Shown: positions 1 to 9,152, numbered from the stretch's first letter. The stretch: 64,000 nucleotides of DNA from Frondihabitans sp. PhB188 (GCF_003752365.1 NZ_RJUO01000001.1:806001-870000), one strand, 5' to 3'. Numbers and translations: made by a program. The notes: generated by a model from the letters alone, not told the origin.

Positions 1-90
1 TGGACCTGGGGCGACGACAACTACGTCCGCCTCGACGCCTTCGTCGAACCCGCCCACATCCTGGCCGTCGACTACACCCGCGCCCCGTAG
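1..90 (+). CDS. glgE: GlgE C-terminus (alpha-1,4-glucan:maltose-1-phosphate maltosyltransferase), partial
   Basis: Only the last 29 codons are present; the gene begins before the window. The tail contains WGDDNYVRLD and PAHIL, the typical end of GH13_3 maltosyltransferases, which extend alpha-1,4-glucans from maltose-1-phosphate. The stop TAG at 88-90 overlaps the Shine-Dalgarno of glgB (TAGGAGG), so the two genes are almost certainly one transcript. GlgE followed by GlgB is the usual actinobacterial order in the trehalose-to-glucan pathway. The identification rests on a short fragment plus context. Confidence 0.8.
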   Translation, partial: WTWGDDNYVRLDAFVEPAHILAVDYTRAP

Positions 91-98
91 GAGGCACC

Positions 99-2270
99 AT
101 GACCACTCAGAACCTCGTCATCCCCGCACTCGACCCGAACGAGGCCCATCTCGTCTCCGTCGGGTCGCACCCGCACCCTCACCGTGTCCTCGGACCGCAC
201 CACGTCGACGCCGGTGTCCTGGTCCGCGCCCTCCGGCCTCTGGCGACCTCGGTGTCGCTGGTGATCGAGACCGGTGCCCGCCTCTCCATGAGCCACGTCT
301 CCGACGGGGTGTGGGAGGCCCTCGCCATCATCGAGCCCGGCGCCTACCGGATCGAGGCCACCTACGACGGTGCCGACGCGCCCTGGCTCGCCGACGACCC
401 GTACCGCTTCTGGCCGACGGTCGGCGAGGTCGACCTCTACCTCTTCGGCGAGGGTCGCCACGAAGAGCTCTGGAACGTGCTCGGGTCGCACGTGCGCGAG
501 CACCAGGGCACGCTCGGCACCGCCTTCTCGGTCTGGGCGCCGCACGCGCAGGCCGTCCGGGTCAAGGCCGACTTCAACGGCTGGTACGGCGTCGCGCATG
601 CCATGCGCCGCCTCGACGGCAACGGCATCTGGGAGCTCTTCGTGCCGGGCGTCACCTCCGGCACCTACAAGTTCGAGATCCTGACGCCCGACGGCCGCTG
701 GGTCGACCGCGCCGACCCCATGGCCCGGTACTCCGAGGTGCCGCCCGCGACGGGCTCCGTCATCACTCAGAGCAGCCACGAGTGGGCCGACTCCGACTGG
801 CTCGAGTCGCGCGATCGCGCCGACCACTCCAGGCGCCCGATGAGCGTCTACGAGCTGCACCTGGGCTCCTGGCGCCCCGGACTCTCCTATCGCGAGGTCG
901 CCGACCACCTCATCGGGTACGTGACCGACCTGGGGTTCACCCACGTAGAGTTCCTGCCCCTCTCCGAGCACCCGTTCGGCGGCTCGTGGGGCTACCAGGT
1001 CACGGGCTACTACGCGCCCACCTCGCGCTTCGGAACGCCCGACGATCTCAAGTACCTCATCGACCGCCTCCACCAGGCCGACATCGGCGTGATCATGGAC
1101 TGGGTGCCCGGCCACTTCCCCAAAGACGAGTGGGCGCTGGCGAAGTTCGACGGAGTCGCCGTCTACGAGCACTCCGATCCGCGGCTCGGCGACCAGCCCG
1201 ACTGGGGCACTCACGTCTTCAACTTCGGTGATTCGCAGGTCAGGAACTTCCTGGTCGCCAACGCCCTCTACTGGCTCGAGGAGTTCCACATCGACGGCCT
1301 CCGCGTCGACGCCGTGGCCTCGATGCTGTACCTCGACTACAGCCGCAACGACGGCGAGTGGGTGCCGAACAAGTTCGGCGGGCGCGAGAACCTCGAGGCG
1401 ATCGCCTTCCTGCAGGAGGTCAACGCGACCGCCTACAAGCGCAACCCGGGCATCGTCATGATCGCCGAGGAGAGCACGTCGTGGCCCGGGGTGACGCGCC
1501 CGACCAGCGACGGCGGCCTCGGCTTCGGCCTGAAGTGGAACATGGGCTGGATGCACGACTCGCTCGAGTACATCGAGCGCGACCCGATGTACCGCAGCTA
1601 CCACCACGGCGAGATCACGTTCTCGTTCGTCTACGCGTTCAGCGAGAACTTCATGCTGCCGATCAGCCACGACGAGGTCGTGCACGGCAAGGGCTCTCTG
1701 TACGGCAAGATGCCCGGCGACGAGTGGCAAAAGCTCGCCAACCTGCGCGCCTACCTCGCCTTCATGTGGGCTCACCCCGGCAAGCAGCTGCTGTTCATGG
1801 GGTCCGAGTTCGGCCAGCCGTCCGAGTGGAGCGAGGAGCGCGGCCTCGACTGGTGGGTGCTCGATCAGCCCATGCACGAGGGCCTGCACTCGCTCGTCCG
1901 GACGCTCAATCTCGTGTACCAGGGCGAGAAGTCGATGTGGGAGCACGACTTCGACACCGACGGCTTCGAGTGGATCGACGGCGGAGCGGCGTCCGACAGC
2001 GTCGTGGCGTTCCTGCGGAAGTCCTCCGACGGCGACCGCGTCGCCGTCTTCGCCAACTTCTCGGGGCAGCCCGTCGCCATGCGCATGGGGCTCCCCGAGG
2101 CCGGCGTCTGGCACGAGATCCTCAACACCGACGCCGGCGAGTACGGCGGATCCGGCGTGGGCAACTTCGGCAGCGTCACGGCGACCTCCGACCCGTGGTC
2201 CGGTCGACCGGCATCGGCCGAGGTCGTGCTGCCGCCGCTCGGCGTGATCTGGCTCAAGCTCGCGCGCTGA
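99..2270 (+). CDS. glgB: 1,4-alpha-glucan branching enzyme
   Basis: 723 aa, the usual size for GlgB. It cuts alpha-1,4-glucan chains and re-joins them through alpha-1,6 links in the cytoplasm. An N-terminal CBM48-like part (residues ~140-230) is followed by a GH13 barrel with all four conserved regions: DWVPGHFP (I), GLRVDAVASML (II, nucleophile Asp), IAEEST (III, acid/base Glu) and ISHDEVVHGKGSL (IV). An all-beta C-terminal domain ends in GVIWLKL. The ATG at 99 has the strong TAGGAGG just upstream. It works with GlgE, which makes the linear chains that GlgB branches. Confidence 0.96.
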   Translation: MTTQNLVIPALDPNEAHLVSVGSHPHPHRVLGPHHVDAGVLVRALRPLATSVSLVIETGARLSMSHVSDGVWEALAIIEPGAYRIEATYDGADAPWLADDPYRFWPTVGEVDLYLFGEGRHEELWNVLGSHVREHQGTLGTAFSVWAPHAQAVRVKADFNGWYGVAHAMRRLDGNGIWELFVPGVTSGTYKFEILTPDGRWVDRADPMARYSEVPPATGSVITQSSHEWADSDWLESRDRADHSRRPMSVYELHLGSWRPGLSYREVADHLIGYVTDLGFTHVEFLPLSEHPFGGSWGYQVTGYYAPTSRFGTPDDLKYLIDRLHQADIGVIMDWVPGHFPKDEWALAKFDGVAVYEHSDPRLGDQPDWGTHVFNFGDSQVRNFLVANALYWLEEFHIDGLRVDAVASMLYLDYSRNDGEWVPNKFGGRENLEAIAFLQEVNATAYKRNPGIVMIAEESTSWPGVTRPTSDGGLGFGLKWNMGWMHDSLEYIERDPMYRSYHHGEITFSFVYAFSENFMLPISHDEVVHGKGSLYGKMPGDEWQKLANLRAYLAFMWAHPGKQLLFMGSEFGQPSEWSEERGLDWWVLDQPMHEGLHSLVRTLNLVYQGEKSMWEHDFDTDGFEWIDGGAASDSVVAFLRKSSDGDRVAVFANFSGQPVAMRMGLPEAGVWHEILNTDAGEYGGSGVGNFGSVTATSDPWSGRPASAEVVLPPLGVIWLKLAR

Positions 2271-2306
2271 TCCTGCGCCGCGTTGCCGGAAGCCTGGCAG
2301 AGACAC

Positions 2307-2346
2307 GCCGGCCCCGACCGATCCGCAAGGACTGGTCGGGGCCGGC
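2307..2346. terminator. Bidirectional hairpin terminator between glgB and the thioredoxin gene
   Basis: Arms 2307-2319 and 2334-2346 form a perfect 13-bp GC-rich stem around a 14-base loop. A weaker outer stem (2298-2303 with 2348-2353) extends it. It lies between two convergent stop codons (2270 and 2361), so it can end transcription from both sides. There is no clear U-run, as is common in high-GC actinobacteria. Confidence 0.75.
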
Positions 2347-2360
2347 ATCTCTGTGCGCGG

Positions 2361-3311
2361 CTAGTACAGGAGCATCGTCAGACGACGGCGGGCCGCGACG
2401 ACCTCGGGTGCGTCCAGCCCGACGATCTCGAAGTACTCGAGGAGGCGGGTGCGCACGGCGTCTCTGCCCTCCTGGTCGAGTGACGGGAAGAGCGTGAGCA
2501 CGCGGTCGAACGCGTCGACGACGTGCCCGCCGCTGACGTCGAGGTCGGCGACGGCGAGCTGCGCGTCGACGTCGCCGGGAGCTGCGGCCGCGGCGTCACG
2601 GACCTCGGCCATCGACACGCCCTGCAGGCGAGCGAGCAGCGAGACCTGCGCGAGGCCGGCGACAGCGAGCTGGTCGCGAGGGTCCTGGGCGATCGCGGTC
2701 GTGTAGGCCTGCTTCGCCGCCTCGTAGTCACCGCGTTCGATGGCGTCATAGGCGTCCTGGTGGTGCGGCGGCAGCGGCTCCGGCTCGGGTTCGACCGCAG
2801 GATCCGCGGCGCCCTCGACGGGCACCGACCCCGTGACGCCGTTCTGCGCGGCGAACTCCAGCACCTGCTCGAACACGTCGCGCACCTGGGCCTCGGGCAG
2901 CGCGCCGACGAACAGCCCCATCGGACGCCCGCCGATCACGGCGGCGACGGTCGGGATGGACTGCGCCTGGAAGGCCTGAGTGAGCTGCGGGTTCGTGTCG
3001 GCGTCGACCTTGGCGAGGACCACGCGGCCGGCGTACTCGTTCGTGATCTTCTCGAGGATCGGCGAGAGCTGCTTGCACGGCCCGCACCACTCGGCCCAGA
3101 TGTCGACGATGACCGGAACGGTGTTGCTCAGCTCGAGGACGGCCGAGAAGGTCTCGTCGGTGATGTCGACCACGAGCGACGAGACGCCTCCCGGGCCGGG
3201 GCCCGCCTGCTCCGCGGCCGGTGCCGGCGCGGCGGGATCGGGACGGTTGACGAGGGACGACAGGTCGACCGCGCCGCGAAGGCTCGCGGCGCTCGGGGGG
3301 ACATTGCTCAT
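2361..3311 (-). CDS. Thioredoxin-TPR protein (YbbN/CnoX-like co-chaperone)
   Basis: 316 aa. A low-complexity Pro/Ala-rich N-terminus (1-50) precedes a thioredoxin fold with the redox motif WAEWCGPCKQL near residue 80. After an acidic linker come TPR-like helices (from ~195) that begin HHQDAYDAIERGDYEAA. This layout is that of YbbN/CnoX proteins, which hold or repair oxidised clients in the cytoplasm. Both CxxC cysteines are kept, so it may be redox active, unlike E. coli YbbN. The ATG at 3311 overlaps the stop of the upstream membrane-protein gene in an ATGA, giving translational coupling. Confidence 0.85.
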   Translation of the reverse strand: MSNVPPSAASLRGAVDLSSLVNRPDPAAPAPAAEQAGPGPGGVSSLVVDITDETFSAVLELSNTVPVIVDIWAEWCGPCKQLSPILEKITNEYAGRVVLAKVDADTNPQLTQAFQAQSIPTVAAVIGGRPMGLFVGALPEAQVRDVFEQVLEFAAQNGVTGSVPVEGAADPAVEPEPEPLPPHHQDAYDAIERGDYEAAKQAYTTAIAQDPRDQLAVAGLAQVSLLARLQGVSMAEVRDAAAAAPGDVDAQLAVADLDVSGGHVVDAFDRVLTLFPSLDQEGRDAVRTRLLEYFEIVGLDAPEVVAARRRLTMLLY

Positions 3312-5080
3312 GACGCCTCTTTCGCGGAGATCAGGGCCTGACTGAAGCCGAGCAGCACGATCTTGTCGGAGCTGCCGACCGGGGGGACGGAGAACAGGAG
3401 CTGGACGCCGTACGTGGCGACGATGCCCTTGGTGGACTTGGAGACGCCGCTGAGCGACTTCACCTCGCCCTCGGTGTTGACCTCGGCGCCGTCTTTCGTG
3501 GGCTTGACGGTCTCGATCTCGTCGAGCGACACCGAGACGATCGCGCCGGCGTCGTTGGTCGCGAAGGCGATGCTCGGCTCGGTGCCCACCTTGCTCGAGT
3601 AGGCGATGGACGCCGTCGACGGGAGCTTCTTCGCCTTGGCGTCTTTGTAGGGCTTGCCGATCTTGTCGCGGAGCGTGTCGCCGTCGGCCTGGAAGGCCGA
3701 GGCCGACGAGGCCGTGTCGCCGTTCTTGAGGATGGCGGCGTAGGCCGCGGCGACCTTGTCGGGCTCCAGCGCGAGGAGCTTCACGTCGGGAGCGAGTCGC
3801 GCGGCGCCGATCGTCGCCGGCGCCACCTTCGGAATCTGCGCGCCCGCCTCGAGGCCGACGAGGTAGTCGACCTTGTAGGGGTCGCGGGCGCTCTCCTGCA
3901 CGAGCATCACGCCGACGGGCGCGACCTTCGTCGACGTGGTGCTCTGGACGAGCGCGAAGACGGTGCGCGGCCACGAGTCGGTCTGCTGCGGGAGCGTGAG
4001 GCTGACGGAGCCGCTCGGGATCGACACCGGAAGGGCGGCCGTCTTGTCGGCCTTGCGGATGGTGTAGCTCGCTGTGCGCTGCTGCAGAGCCGGACCAGTG
4101 AAGCGCGTCGCCGCCAGCTTCGGGTCGAGGTCTTTGTCGGCGCTGGTCTGGACGGCCGTGATCCGGGCGATGACGCGCTTCGCCTGCGGCACGGTCACCG
4201 CCGGGGGCTGGAGGTCGTCGCCCGGCGCGGCGGTCGCCGTCGCCGACGGCGTCGCCGCGCTCGTGGAGTCGCCGGTCGCGGGCTGCGGCCAGTAGTCCGA
4301 GGAACACGCAGACAGGCCGAGCGCCGTCACGAGCACCACCGGCACGACGGCGACCATGCGGCGGCCGCGCGGGCCGCGGCCTGAGGTGAGGCCGAGGGCG
4401 GCCTTGCGGGAGGAGCGGACGGAGCCGCGGCGCTCGGAGCGCTTGAGGCGCGGGGGCTTGCCGCCGCCCGAGCGTCGCGGGCCGCGCGTGCGACGGTGGT
4501 GGGCGACGGCCCACGCGAAGAGCAGGACGCCGATCACGAAGACGAGCAGACCGGCGCTGATCAGAGGGCCGACCAACGGGGTCGCCGTCGACAGCGGCCA
4601 GGTCACGGACACCGTCTTGGGGACGGCCGCGCTGCCGTCGGTGGCCACGAGCACCGAGATGTCGGTGTCGCCGACGAGCGAGAACCGGAGGTCTGACCCG
4701 GAGTACTCGGCCGTCCAGAGGTCGGAGTCGCGCGGGTCGGGCGCGGTGCTGCTGGTGCCGTCGACCGTCTTGGTCGTGAAGTCGCCGGTGGCCTTGTCGT
4801 ACGACACGCGGTTGTAGGTCGTGTCGCCGATCCAGCCGACGATGTCGGCGGTGCGGCCGTAGGCGGCGAAGGAGTCCTTCGCACCGGCGATGTGGATGCT
4901 CTCGCGCCCCTCGTAGGCCTTGAGCGCCGACGCGGGCAGCAGCGTGAGCGGTGCCGACGACGACGACTGGGACGTCGCGGTGACGGAGTCGGCCGGTGCG
5001 AACACCGTCCGTTGGGCCAGACCGAGAAGGACCAGCAGAGCCGCGATCACCAGGGTGACGACGGCCAAGACGAAACGCAC
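3308..5080 (-). CDS. Membrane protein with a second, lipobox-bearing hydrophobic segment; unknown function
   Basis: 590 aa from the GTG at 5080, chosen because AGGGAG lies 8 bases upstream and residues 2-24 then form a clean membrane helix; reading further upstream adds a basic stretch before it. Order: TM1 (~5-24), an outside beta-rich part, TM2 (~168-192), a strongly basic cytoplasmic loop (~195-240), then a third hydrophobic stretch (~243-257) ending LSAC at about residue 259, exactly like a lipoprotein signal, followed by a Ser/Thr/Ala-rich linker and a ~300-residue soluble domain. It looks like a membrane protein joined to a former lipoprotein. I do not recognise the family. It is coupled by ATGA to the thioredoxin-TPR gene. 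Confidence 0.75.
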   Translation of the reverse strand: MRFVLAVVTLVIAALLVLLGLAQRTVFAPADSVTATSQSSSSAPLTLLPASALKAYEGRESIHIAGAKDSFAAYGRTADIVGWIGDTTYNRVSYDKATGDFTTKTVDGTSSTAPDPRDSDLWTAEYSGSDLRFSLVGDTDISVLVATDGSAAVPKTVSVTWPLSTATPLVGPLISAGLLVFVIGVLLFAWAVAHHRRTRGPRRSGGGKPPRLKRSERRGSVRSSRKAALGLTSGRGPRGRRMVAVVPVVLVTALGLSACSSDYWPQPATGDSTSAATPSATATAAPGDDLQPPAVTVPQAKRVIARITAVQTSADKDLDPKLAATRFTGPALQQRTASYTIRKADKTAALPVSIPSGSVSLTLPQQTDSWPRTVFALVQSTTSTKVAPVGVMLVQESARDPYKVDYLVGLEAGAQIPKVAPATIGAARLAPDVKLLALEPDKVAAAYAAILKNGDTASSASAFQADGDTLRDKIGKPYKDAKAKKLPSTASIAYSSKVGTEPSIAFATNDAGAIVSVSLDEIETVKPTKDGAEVNTEGEVKSLSGVSKSTKGIVATYGVQLLFSVPPVGSSDKIVLLGFSQALISAKEAS

Positions 5081-5184
5081 GAGTTTTTCTCCCTTCGTGC
5101 CACCATCCGACTTTCTGGCGGCAGCGAATTTAAGACGGTTCAGGATAGCCGACCTCTCTGGGAGAGACCTAGCCCGCATCACAT

Positions 5185-5211
5185 CCTCCGTATCCCGCTA
5201 AAATACGGAGG
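5185..5211. promoter_or_regulatory. 9-bp inverted repeat in a divergent promoter region
   Basis: CCTCCGTAT (5185-5193) and ATACGGAGG (5203-5211) form a perfect inverted repeat with a 9-base spacer. It lies between the divergent genes starting at 5080 and 5293. TAAAAT at 5199-5204 could be a -10 box for the rightward gene, but no good -35 is seen. It may be an operator or a transcript hairpin; the sequence does not decide. Confidence 0.4.
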
Positions 5212-5292
5212 TTGGCCGTCGCAGCGGGTTCCAACGTGTTCATCGTTCTCGCGCCCCTTCCTTTCGGGCACCCCAACCACAGGGAGACATTC

Positions 5293-7020
5293 GTGGCCAC
5301 TGATGAGGCTGAATTCGGAACCGAGCTCCGCGGCTACAAGAAGGAGGAGGTCGAGAAGGCTCTCGGCGACCTCCGGCGAGAGCTGATCAAGGCCAACAGC
5401 GACCGTGCCGAGCAGGCCGAGTCCGTCAAGGCCCTGAACCAGCGCGTCGAGTCGCTCGAGGACGACCTGCAGGAGGTCGGCGAGCCGACCTACAAGGGCC
5501 TGGGTGCGAAGCTCGAGAGCACCCTCCGCCTGGCGGAGGAGCAGTCGAACGACCTCATCTCGAAGACGGAGCGCGAGGCGTCGGAGCTCCGCTCGTCAGC
5601 GGCCGAGGAGGCCGGGCGCGTCACCGACGAATCCCGAGAGCGCGCCGCCGACATCCTCGACGACGCCCGAGGCCGCGCCGCCGCCCAGATCGAGGAGTCG
5701 ACCGGCGAGGCCGACCGCCTCGTGGCTCGCGCCCGCGACGACGCGAGCGCCATGATCGCCGATGCCGAGCGCGACGCGTCCGCCACCCGCACCGCGGCCG
5801 CGACCGAGGCCGCCGAGGCGCTGACCACCGCCCACCGCGAGGCCGCCGCGCTTCGCGCCGAGGCCGAGCGGGAGGCCGCCGAGCTGCGCCAGACCGTCGC
5901 CGCCGAGGTGTCTGCCGCGCGCGACGCCGCCGCGACGCTCGCCCGCGACACCGAAGAGGGCCGTGCCGCGTTCGAGAGCGACTCCGAGCGTCAGCGCGCC
6001 GAGCTCGAGCTCGAGGGCATGACCGTCCGCGACGAGCTCCTGCGTCTCAGCGAGACCACGCGTACCGACCTCGAGCACGAGGTCGTCACCCGCCGCGACG
6101 CTCTCGACCGCGAGGTCATGGGCGGCCGCGCCGAGCTCGACCGCGAGACGACCGCCGCCCGCGCCGCCCTCGAGAACGAGGCGTCCACGACGCGGCAGGC
6201 GCTCGCCCGCGAGGCCGAGGTCACGCGCGCCGAGCTCGACCGCGAGGTCGGCGAGGCCCACGCCGACATCGAGGCCGCCCGCGCCGCCAGCACCGAGGCC
6301 ATCGCGCGCAGCACCCGCGAGACCGCCGAGCAGATCGAACGCGACCTCGAGCAGACCCGCGAGCGGATCGCCCGCGAGCTGGCCGAGCACGATGCCCGCA
6401 TCGCCGACGAGGCCGCCCGCGCCCGCTCCGAGCTCGACGCCGACCTCGCCGAGACTCGTGCGCGCCTGGCCCACGACGACGAGGCGCAGCGCGCACGTCT
6501 GAAGAACGAGCTCGAGAACTTCGAGGCGCAGACGAAGGCTCGCGCCCAGGAGGTGCAGGAGGTCCTCGACAAGGAGGCCGAGCAGGCCCGCGTCGACCTC
6601 GACGCCGAGCTGGCCACTCGCCGCGACGAGGCAGAGAAGGAGTACGTCGAGCGCCACCACGACGCCGTCACGCAGACGCAGACCTTCCTCGACGACGCCA
6701 ACGCGCAGCTCGCCGAGGTCACGGCCCGCGCCGAGGCCAAGCGCCGGGAGTCGCGCAAGGCGGAGGAGACGGCGTACTCGACAGCCCGCAAGGTGCGCTC
6801 CGAGTCCGAGCGCGTGGCGTCCGAGACGCTGAGCAACGCGCAGTCGCGCGCCGGCTTCCTGGTCTCCGACGCCGAGCGCCAGGCTCGCGACATCATCGGC
6901 GACGCCGAGGAGCGCCTCTCCGAGATCAACGCTCGCCGCGACGAGGTGGCCGCGTACTTCGGCAACCTCCGCGGCATGATCGGCGACGGCGAGCAGGTCG
7001 AGCAGGTCGCGGCCGAGTGA
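5293..7020 (+). CDS. DivIVA-like coiled-coil protein
   Basis: 575 aa from the GTG at 5293, 7 bases after AGGGAGA. The N-terminus (FGTELRGYKKEEVEKAL) resembles the membrane-binding DivIVA/GpsB motif. Nearly all the rest is Ala/Glu/Arg-rich heptad repeat, predicted to be one very long coiled coil, with a short C-terminal tail. In actinobacteria such proteins (DivIVA/Wag31, FilP, Scy) organise polar growth and the cytoskeleton. Only the family resemblance is visible; the specific role is inferred. The exporter gene follows after 7 bases and is probably co-transcribed. Confidence 0.75.
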   Translation: MATDEAEFGTELRGYKKEEVEKALGDLRRELIKANSDRAEQAESVKALNQRVESLEDDLQEVGEPTYKGLGAKLESTLRLAEEQSNDLISKTEREASELRSSAAEEAGRVTDESRERAADILDDARGRAAAQIEESTGEADRLVARARDDASAMIADAERDASATRTAAATEAAEALTTAHREAAALRAEAEREAAELRQTVAAEVSAARDAAATLARDTEEGRAAFESDSERQRAELELEGMTVRDELLRLSETTRTDLEHEVVTRRDALDREVMGGRAELDRETTAARAALENEASTTRQALAREAEVTRAELDREVGEAHADIEAARAASTEAIARSTRETAEQIERDLEQTRERIARELAEHDARIADEAARARSELDADLAETRARLAHDDEAQRARLKNELENFEAQTKARAQEVQEVLDKEAEQARVDLDAELATRRDEAEKEYVERHHDAVTQTQTFLDDANAQLAEVTARAEAKRRESRKAEETAYSTARKVRSESERVASETLSNAQSRAGFLVSDAERQARDIIGDAEERLSEINARRDEVAAYFGNLRGMIGDGEQVEQVAAE

Positions 7021-7027
7021 CCGCCCC

Positions 7028-8086
7028 GTGAGAATAGCCAACCCCTACCGCCTCGGCCTCTTCGGCGGCCTGGGCGTCCTGACCGCCGTCCTGATCGGCA
7101 CCGCGCTCGGCGAGCTCTCGACGATCCTGACCTACGTCGGCGTCGCCATCTTCCTGGCCCTCGGCCTCGACCCCGTCGTCCGCTTCCTCGAGAAGCGCCG
7201 GGTGCCGCGCTGGCTGGCGATCGTCATCGTCATGGTCGCCGTGCTCGCCGCATTCGTCGGCGTCGTCTTCGCCATCGTGCCGACGATCGTGCAGCAGACC
7301 TCGGTGCTCGTGAACAACCTCAGCACGTACCTGCAGAGCGTCACGGCCAAGCAGTTCACCGACAATCTGCAGTCCCTGGTGCCGAAAGACGTCTTCGACG
7401 TGCAAGACACCCTGAACACCGTGATCGACTTCCTGACCGACCCGAAGAACGTCGTCACGATCGGCGGCGGCGTCCTGGCCGTCGGCGTCGCGATCTCGAA
7501 CGGCCTCGCCGGGGTGCTGATCGTGCTGATCCTCACCCTCTACTTCATGGCGTCGCTCGACAGCATCAAGGGCGGCCTCTCGCAGCTCGTGCCGAAGTCG
7601 AGTCGCCTCGAGTTCCTGCGCCTCACCGAGGGGATCAGCTCGTCCGTCGGGCGCTACGTGATCGGCCAGGTGTCGCTGGCGCTGCTCAACGGCATCCTGA
7701 GCTTCATCGTGCTGTCGATCGCGGGCGCCCAGCTGCCGGCCTTCTTCGCCTTCATCGCCTTCATCGGCGCGCTGATCCCGCTCGTGGGCACGGTGAGCGC
7801 GGCCGCGGTGGTCGTGCTGGCGCAGGTGGCGCTGCTGCCCCTCTCCCCCGCGACCTGGATCTTCCTCGGCATCTACTACCTCGTCTACATGCAGGTCGAG
7901 GCGTACATCCTCGCCCCGCGCGTCATGCGCCAGGCGGTCAAGGTCCCGGGCGTCATCGTGATCATCTCCGCTCTGGTCGGCGGCACGCTGCTCGGCGTGC
8001 TCGGCGCCCTCATCGCGGTGCCCGTGGCAGCGGCCGTGCTGCTCGTGGTGCGCGAGGTCGTGATCCCGCGGCAGAACGAGCGCTGA
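7028..8086 (+). CDS. AI-2E family transporter (YdiK/PerM-type permease)
   Basis: 352 aa, seven to eight predicted membrane helices, with an external helical segment (~95-150) after the third. The C-terminal half carries the family pattern around AFIGALIPLVGTVSAAAVV and the Pro-rich re-entrant area. Members export small molecules or ions; the original link to autoinducer-2 does not hold for all of them, so no substrate is claimed. The GTG start lies 7 bases after the DivIVA-like stop, suggesting one operon. Confidence 0.88.
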   Translation: MRIANPYRLGLFGGLGVLTAVLIGTALGELSTILTYVGVAIFLALGLDPVVRFLEKRRVPRWLAIVIVMVAVLAAFVGVVFAIVPTIVQQTSVLVNNLSTYLQSVTAKQFTDNLQSLVPKDVFDVQDTLNTVIDFLTDPKNVVTIGGGVLAVGVAISNGLAGVLIVLILTLYFMASLDSIKGGLSQLVPKSSRLEFLRLTEGISSSVGRYVIGQVSLALLNGILSFIVLSIAGAQLPAFFAFIAFIGALIPLVGTVSAAAVVVLAQVALLPLSPATWIFLGIYYLVYMQVEAYILAPRVMRQAVKVPGVIVIISALVGGTLLGVLGALIAVPVAAAVLLVVREVVIPRQNER

Positions 8087-8189
8087 GCCGACCTGAGGCG
8101 GGGGCCCGTCGGGGCAGGAGGCTGGGCGCGGCGCTACCAGGAGCGGGGCGGCACTGCCGCGGTTCCTGCGCCCGATGCAGACTCGGGGC

Positions 8190-9050
8190 ATGACGAACTC
8201 CACGTACACGATGACAGGCGGCCCCACGGTCGCGCGGATGGGCTACGGCGCGATGCAGCTGGCAGGCCCGCGGGTCTGGGGCCCGCCGGCCGACCGCGGC
8301 GAGGCGATCGCAGTGCTCCGGACGGCCGTCGAGCTGGGCGTCGACCACATCGACACCGCCGATTTCTACGGGCCGCACGTCGTGAACGAGATCCTGCGCG
8401 AAGCCCTCGCACCCTTCTCAGGCGACCTGACGATCGTCACGAAGGTGGGCTCGGTGCGCGACGAGAACGGCGGCTGGCCGCACGCGCGCTCCCCCGAGCA
8501 GCTGCGCGACCAGGTGCACTCGAACCTGCGGACGCTCGGCGTCGATGCTCTCGACGTCGTCAACCTCCGCGTGGGCGGCGGGGCCGACGGGCACTCGACG
8601 GTGCCCGGCTCGATCGCCGAGCCGTTCGGCGCGCTGGCCGAGATGCGGGCCGAGGGGCTGATTCGGCATCTCGGCGTCAGCGTCGTCGACGCCGAGCAGG
8701 TCGCAGAGGCGCGGGCCATCGCCCCCATCGTGACAGTGCAGAACTGGTACAACGTCGCCCACCGCGGCGACGAGGAGCTGATCGCGTCGCTGGCCGAGCA
8801 GGGTATCTCGTACGTGCCGTTCTGGCCCCTGGGCGGCTTCAGCCCGCTGCAGTCGGGGGTACTCGACGCGGTGGCGGCTCGACTCGGTCAGACTCCCAAC
8901 GCGGTGGCGCTCACCTGGCTGCTGCAGCGGTCGCCGAACGTCCTCCTGATTCCCGGGACCTCGAAAGAGGCGCACCTGCGCGAGAACGTCGCCGCGGCCG
9001 AGCTCGAGCTGCCCGCCGACGCGGTGGCCGAACTCGACGCGATCGGGTGA
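8190..9050 (+). CDS. Aldo/keto reductase family oxidoreductase
   Basis: 286 aa (alpha/beta)8 barrel. Motifs seen: GVDHIDTADFYG (catalytic Asp and Tyr), TIVTKVG (catalytic Lys), VQNWYNVAHR, and the C-terminal NADPH site LLIPGTSKEAHLREN. Family members reduce carbonyls to alcohols with NADPH; the substrate cannot be told. ATG 8190 is preferred over the in-frame ATG 8175 because the family fold starts soon after, but neither has a strong ribosome site. One copy of the repeated 12-mer (8162-8173) lies just upstream. Confidence 0.9.
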   Translation: MTNSTYTMTGGPTVARMGYGAMQLAGPRVWGPPADRGEAIAVLRTAVELGVDHIDTADFYGPHVVNEILREALAPFSGDLTIVTKVGSVRDENGGWPHARSPEQLRDQVHSNLRTLGVDALDVVNLRVGGGADGHSTVPGSIAEPFGALAEMRAEGLIRHLGVSVVDAEQVAEARAIAPIVTVQNWYNVAHRGDEELIASLAEQGISYVPFWPLGGFSPLQSGVLDAVAARLGQTPNAVALTWLLQRSPNVLLIPGTSKEAHLRENVAAAELELPADAVAELDAIG

Positions 9051-9061
9051 GCGGTGGCGGC

Positions 9062-9136
9062 GTCGAGCCGAGCTCGACGCGATGGGCTGTGCCGCCTCCG
9101 CTTGCGGGGACCGCGGCCCATCGCCAGCAGGCACAG
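9062..9136. terminator. Hairpins between convergent genes
   Basis: This 102-bp gap between two converging stops holds a 7-bp stem (9062-9068 with 9072-9078) and a longer-range stem (9080-9087 with 9116-9123). CTGTGCC at 9087-9093 can also pair with GGCACAG at 9130-9136. These are plausible transcription ends; no U-run is present. Confidence 0.4.
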
Positions 9137-9152
9137 TCGCCACGCGCGGTCG

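Noticed and set aside
72-2348. Long open frame on the minus strand across glgB (758 codons)
   Set aside because: High-GC mirror of the real glgB; no family motifs, biased to Val/Gly/Arg/Asp as expected of a shadow frame.
4357-4357. Separate lipoprotein gene starting at the internal ATG
   Set aside because: No ribosome site precedes it and the frame is continuous with the upstream membrane part, so one gene is simpler.
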